Below are positions 60,842 to 64,000 of a stretch of 64,000 nucleotides of DNA, piece by piece (positions within the stretch are counted from its first letter, which is position 1; each line of letters starts with the position of its first letter). The DNA comes from Circinella minor (taxonomy: Eukaryota > Mucoromycota > Mucoromycetes > Mucorales > Lichtheimiaceae). The position numbers were made by a program, and so were the translations under genes. The stretch covers positions 186,001 through 250,000 of the forward strand of contig JAEPRB010000022.1 of NCBI GenBank assembly GCA_016758965.1. The letters are read 5' to 3'. The notes under the pieces are model-generated. The model saw only the letters and a program-made list of their open reading frames with translations. It searched no databases and was not told the origin of the DNA.

Positions 60842-62325
60842 ATGTCTTTCCGTCGTGGTGGCTGTTACAAGTGTGGTGAATGCAAGTAGTCGTATATATA
60901 TTTTATTTATTATTATTTTTATTTTATTATAAAAGACTATTGTTATGTGTATAAGAGAAGTGAGAAAAAGAGAGTAAAGAAAAAATAAAATAAAAAAGGA
61001 GGAGGACGTGTTTTCTTTTTCTATTATGAACAAAACGTTGATTCCAACCGATCTTTTGAACTCGTGATTTCATTTTTTCACAATCAAGTTATTGGGTATA
61101 AAGGCAATGTGGTTCTTTGATCTATTGTTGTTGTTGTTTTTGGAATCAAAAAAAAGTTTGAGATCGTCACACGGTTTTTGTCTTGGGGGAAAATAATAAG
61201 GAGGTTTTATTTCCATTTTTTTTTTTAAAAAAAACAAAATATCTGATACAATTTTTCTTTCAATTTAACAGTTGGTCACCAAGCTAAAGACTGTAGCAAG
61301 TCTGAAGCCGTTTGGTAAGGCTCTCGTTCTCTCTTGCTATATTATTTTCTTTCACTTTTAAGATAGACAAGTAAAAAATCTAAATCAAAAACTTTCTTTA
61401 TGTGATATAGCTATAACTGCAACCAAGAAGGTCATATGAGCAAGGACTGGTAAGAAGAAAAAATATTAAGCAGTTTTTTTTACATATAATTTTTTTTAAT
61501 TTTTGCTCATTATTATTATTTTGATTAATGCAGCACTGAAGCCCGTGCTGAACGTCTTTGCTACAAGTGCAACCAAGCAGGTCATTTGGTAAGCGTCAAA
61601 TTAGTTTTATCACTACATATCACTGACCGTCATTATCCTCATACGTCATATAATAACGATTTTTGCTTTATTTTCGATCAATAGTCCCGTGATTGTCCTG
61701 ATGCTGGTGGTGATTACAGCAGTGGTCCTGCTTGCTACAGCGTAAGTAGAGAGACATAATTCTATTGTTAATTCCACATTTTAACATTTTTACCTGTTTA
61801 TTTTATGATTAGTGTGGTAAGTCAGGTCACATGTCCCGTAACTGCCCCGAAGGTGGTAACAGTGGTTTCGGCGGTGGTCGAAGCTTCGGTGGTAACAACA
61901 ACGGTGGTGGTAAGACTTGCTACAACTGTGGTGGTTCTGGCCATATTAGCCGTGAATGTCCCTCTGGCCAAAGTGGCCAAAAGTGCTACAACTGTGGTGT
62001 AAGTTATAATTTTTTGTGTGTTTGGGATAATCTTACTTTATATTGGATATGTTGGAATGATGTATATCTAACCATTTCTCGTTTATTTTTTAAAACCGTA
62101 TATAGAGCTTTGGTCACATTTCGCGTGAATGCGATCAACCTCAACAAGATAAGGTGTGCTACAAGTGTCAACAACCCGGTCACATTGTAAGTTTTTTTTT
62201 TGGAAGAGTTCAAAGGAGAGTCTAAGGAGAAGAGAAGAGGGGTTGGGAAATTAAGCAATATAAATTAACTGACAACTTTTTTTTTCTTAATGATATTTTA
62301 GTCTCGCGACTGCACTGAAGCTTAA
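60842..62325 (+). CDS. GIS2: CNBP/Gis2/Byr3-type protein with seven CCHC zinc knuckles
   Basis: Eight exons (60842-60881, 61272-61314, 61411-61449, 61534-61588, 61685-61741, 61813-61998, 62106-62186, 62302-62325) give 174 residues. Seven CX2CX4HX4C knuckles are visible: [84 protein letters not shown] and [15 protein letters not shown] Gly/Ser/Asn-rich RGG-free linker lies between the fourth and fifth. These proteins bind single-stranded nucleic acid and polysomes, promote cap-independent translation and associate with stress granules. Almost every knuckle is cut by an intron. The 390-nt first intron uses a GC donor (GAAT|GCAAGT), since only this junction restores the first knuckle; a GT donor three bases later breaks the frame. 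Confidence 0.93.
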
Positions 62326-63299
62326 GCAAGTTTTTTTAGTTGTTTAGTTGTTTAATAAGCGTTTTTCAATAATAACAATTTTTATATATCTTTTATAAAC
62401 TGAACAACACTCAAAAACATGCACAAAATAACACCTTTTCGTTTAATAGTAATTGCTATTAAAAAAATTCACAAAACCCATCCATGCACACACACACTCG
62501 CACACATCTACCTTTAAAAATTTCATTTCTTTTTCCTCTTTCCTCTTCCTTTGTTGTTTCTCAGATCGATAATTTTATAAGTTGTACATACTTTTTGTCG
62601 TTTAGACAATCAATATTTGAAGAAAAACAAAAAAAATTGTAACCAAATTCCTTACTGTTACCATAACAACCATTTGCTCTATAGCAACCTTTTGACTTCT
62701 TTTTTTTTCTTTTGACTCACATTTTTTATATTGGGAAGATATCGGAACTAGTGGAGTTGGAGTAAATGATTATCCATTTTAATTTCAAAAGAAGTATTCT
62801 AAGAAAAAAGTCAACAAGATATATTTAATCAATCATAATATATTTCGTTTATTTATTAATGCAAGTACAAGGTTTCATGTTTTTTTTATGTAATTTAAAA
62901 AGCCACTTCTTACCTTCCCTAGATAGAAAATAAGACTTAAGTGATAATTATTATACTTGGTCAATAAAAAAAAAATGTGTGGTAAAAAAAATAGTAATAT
63001 TAAGGGCCTGGGCTATTTTAACCCCGCAAAAAAACACAAATAAATGTGTGGGTTCCTTGTTTCCGTTGACAACTGCATCCGCTGGTTTCAATACCACTTT
63101 ATAGCACCGCTTCTATATTTTGTTTTTCCTTTCCCTTCTTTCCTTCCACTCTTCCCTTTTTTTTTTCCGTGTGAAAATATTAATATACAAGTAAGACAAA
63201 ACTTTAAACGAATACATTTTTTTTGTCAAAACACTAACTTTATTACTGTATGCATAATTCCTTGATCGTTTTGTTTCTTTCTTTTAACATATGTTAGTC
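62326..63299. other. Intergenic region, CNBP gene to CLU gene
   Basis: 974 bp between two co-directional genes. T-rich, with CT-rich sequence (63121-63165) upstream of the CLU start. The frame 63044-63265 has no domain. No gene seen. Confidence 0.55.
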
Positions 63300-63919
63300 A
63301 TGGCCGACAAAGTCGAGCAACAACAGATCCCTACAGAATCTAATGTAGTGGACAAGCGATCCGAAGAACAGATCGCGTCTGAAGTCGATACAACTGCAGA
63401 AGAAAGTAAGTTCGAGTTCAAGTGTGGAAAAAGTTAAGAATAAACTTTTATTCCTTCCCTGTACTTCAAGGGGCTGTAACGAAAGAAGAGAAAAGTGGAT
63501 ATAAAAAAGATCAAAGAGTGGGTTAAAGCATATATCATCAGCTGAGCATTAAAATAATAATATAGTGATTGCTGAAGAAACCTTCCAACTGACGATCAAG
63601 TTACCCGGTAGCAAAGGATCAGATATTAAAATTATTGTAAGTAGTAATAATAATAACAGTAAGAATTAAGCAATATTAGAAGGAGTGGGGAAATGTTTTA
63701 TTATTTATTTTGGGTATTTATTTTGGGTATATATATATGTATAATAGGCAAGCCCAAGGGAAGCAATTCATGATATTAAACAATCCGTGATGGAGTCACC
63801 TGAAAGTTGTGCTCACTCTTGTTTCTATCTTGCTTTGAATGGTACTCGTCTTAATGATTTTGCTGAATTAGGTGAAATCGAAGGCATGACACCTGAAACG
63901 GAATTACAGTTGGTTGAAG
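63300..63919 (+). CDS. CLU1: CLU (clustered mitochondria) protein, N-terminal part; gene runs off the window
   Basis: Three exons are visible (63300-63405, 63566-63636, 63748-63919), 116 complete codons, and the next exon lies beyond the window end. After a polar start (MADKVEQQQIPTESN) come the CLU N-terminal ubiquitin-like fold signatures: EETFQLTIKLPGSKGSDIKI, REAIHDIKQSVMESPESCAH, and CFYLALNGTRLNDFAELGEI followed by GMTPETELQLVEG. The last is where family members continue into the DPYTEREARxHV block. CLU/CLUH proteins (yeast Clu1/Tif31) are cytosolic RNA-binding proteins needed for correct distribution and translation of nuclear-encoded mitochondrial mRNAs. The ATG at 63300 is the first in frame and directly follows the T-rich leader. 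Confidence 0.92.
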
Positions 63920-64000
63920 GTAATACAACATAGATTTGTGGAGGGGAATGGATTTTCAAGGATGACTGAAAGAGGGGAGAAATAATTAAATGAAGGTTAC

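Overview
This window is nuclear DNA from a filamentous, early-diverging fungus. A mucoralean (Mucoromycota) is the best guess. The evidence is the strong AT bias, many short introns (mostly 50-100 nt, GT-AG), a QRRRW-type chitin synthase, and fungal families sitting beside genes shared with animals (JTB, the EXD2 C-terminal module, choline transporter-like protein, Rap-GAP). I assembled every gene model by hand, joining open frames across splice sites that keep the reading frame. No transcript evidence was available.

Layout. 0-5.6 kb: 3' end of a Lines-like gene (+), a 71-aa single-pass microprotein (-), a JTB family protein (+), and a membrane-anchored alpha/beta hydrolase (-). 5.6-10.1 kb: gene-poor. 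10.1-19.8 kb: a 7-TM MHYT protein (+), a chitin synthase (-), and a stand-alone EXD2-type HNH protein (+) that shares a 194-bp promoter gap with the chitin synthase. 22.2-30.6 kb: a co-directional run of secreted L-amino-acid-oxidase-like flavoenzyme, the TRM6 subunit of the tRNA m1A58 methyltransferase, and a choline transporter-like protein. 31.3-36.6 kb: a large P5-type ATPase (-) that begins with a signal peptide and a cysteine-rich lumenal domain. 36.6-41.9 kb: gene-poor. 41.9-45.9 kb: NAD-isocitrate dehydrogenase subunit (-), then a SANT-domain protein built from 13 tiny exons (-). 46.0-46.25 kb: a run of strong hairpins that looks like an unassigned structured RNA. 48.2-58.0 kb: a protein with a domesticated integrase-type H2C2 zinc finger (-) and a Rap-GAP protein (-). 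60.8-64 kb: a seven-knuckle CNBP/Gis2 protein (+) and the 5' end of a CLU/CLUH gene (+), cut by the window edge.

The genes do not form a single pathway. Loose themes are membrane and wall biology (chitin synthase, P5-ATPase, CTL, MHYT), mitochondrial function (IDH, CLU, the microprotein, possibly the EXD2 module), and RNA or translation (TRM6, Gis2). The observations most worth checking are the P5-ATPase ectodomain and its altered TM4 motif, the structured-RNA candidate, the detached EXD2 HNH module, two GC-AG introns that are forced by reading frame, and the microexon-rich SANT gene.
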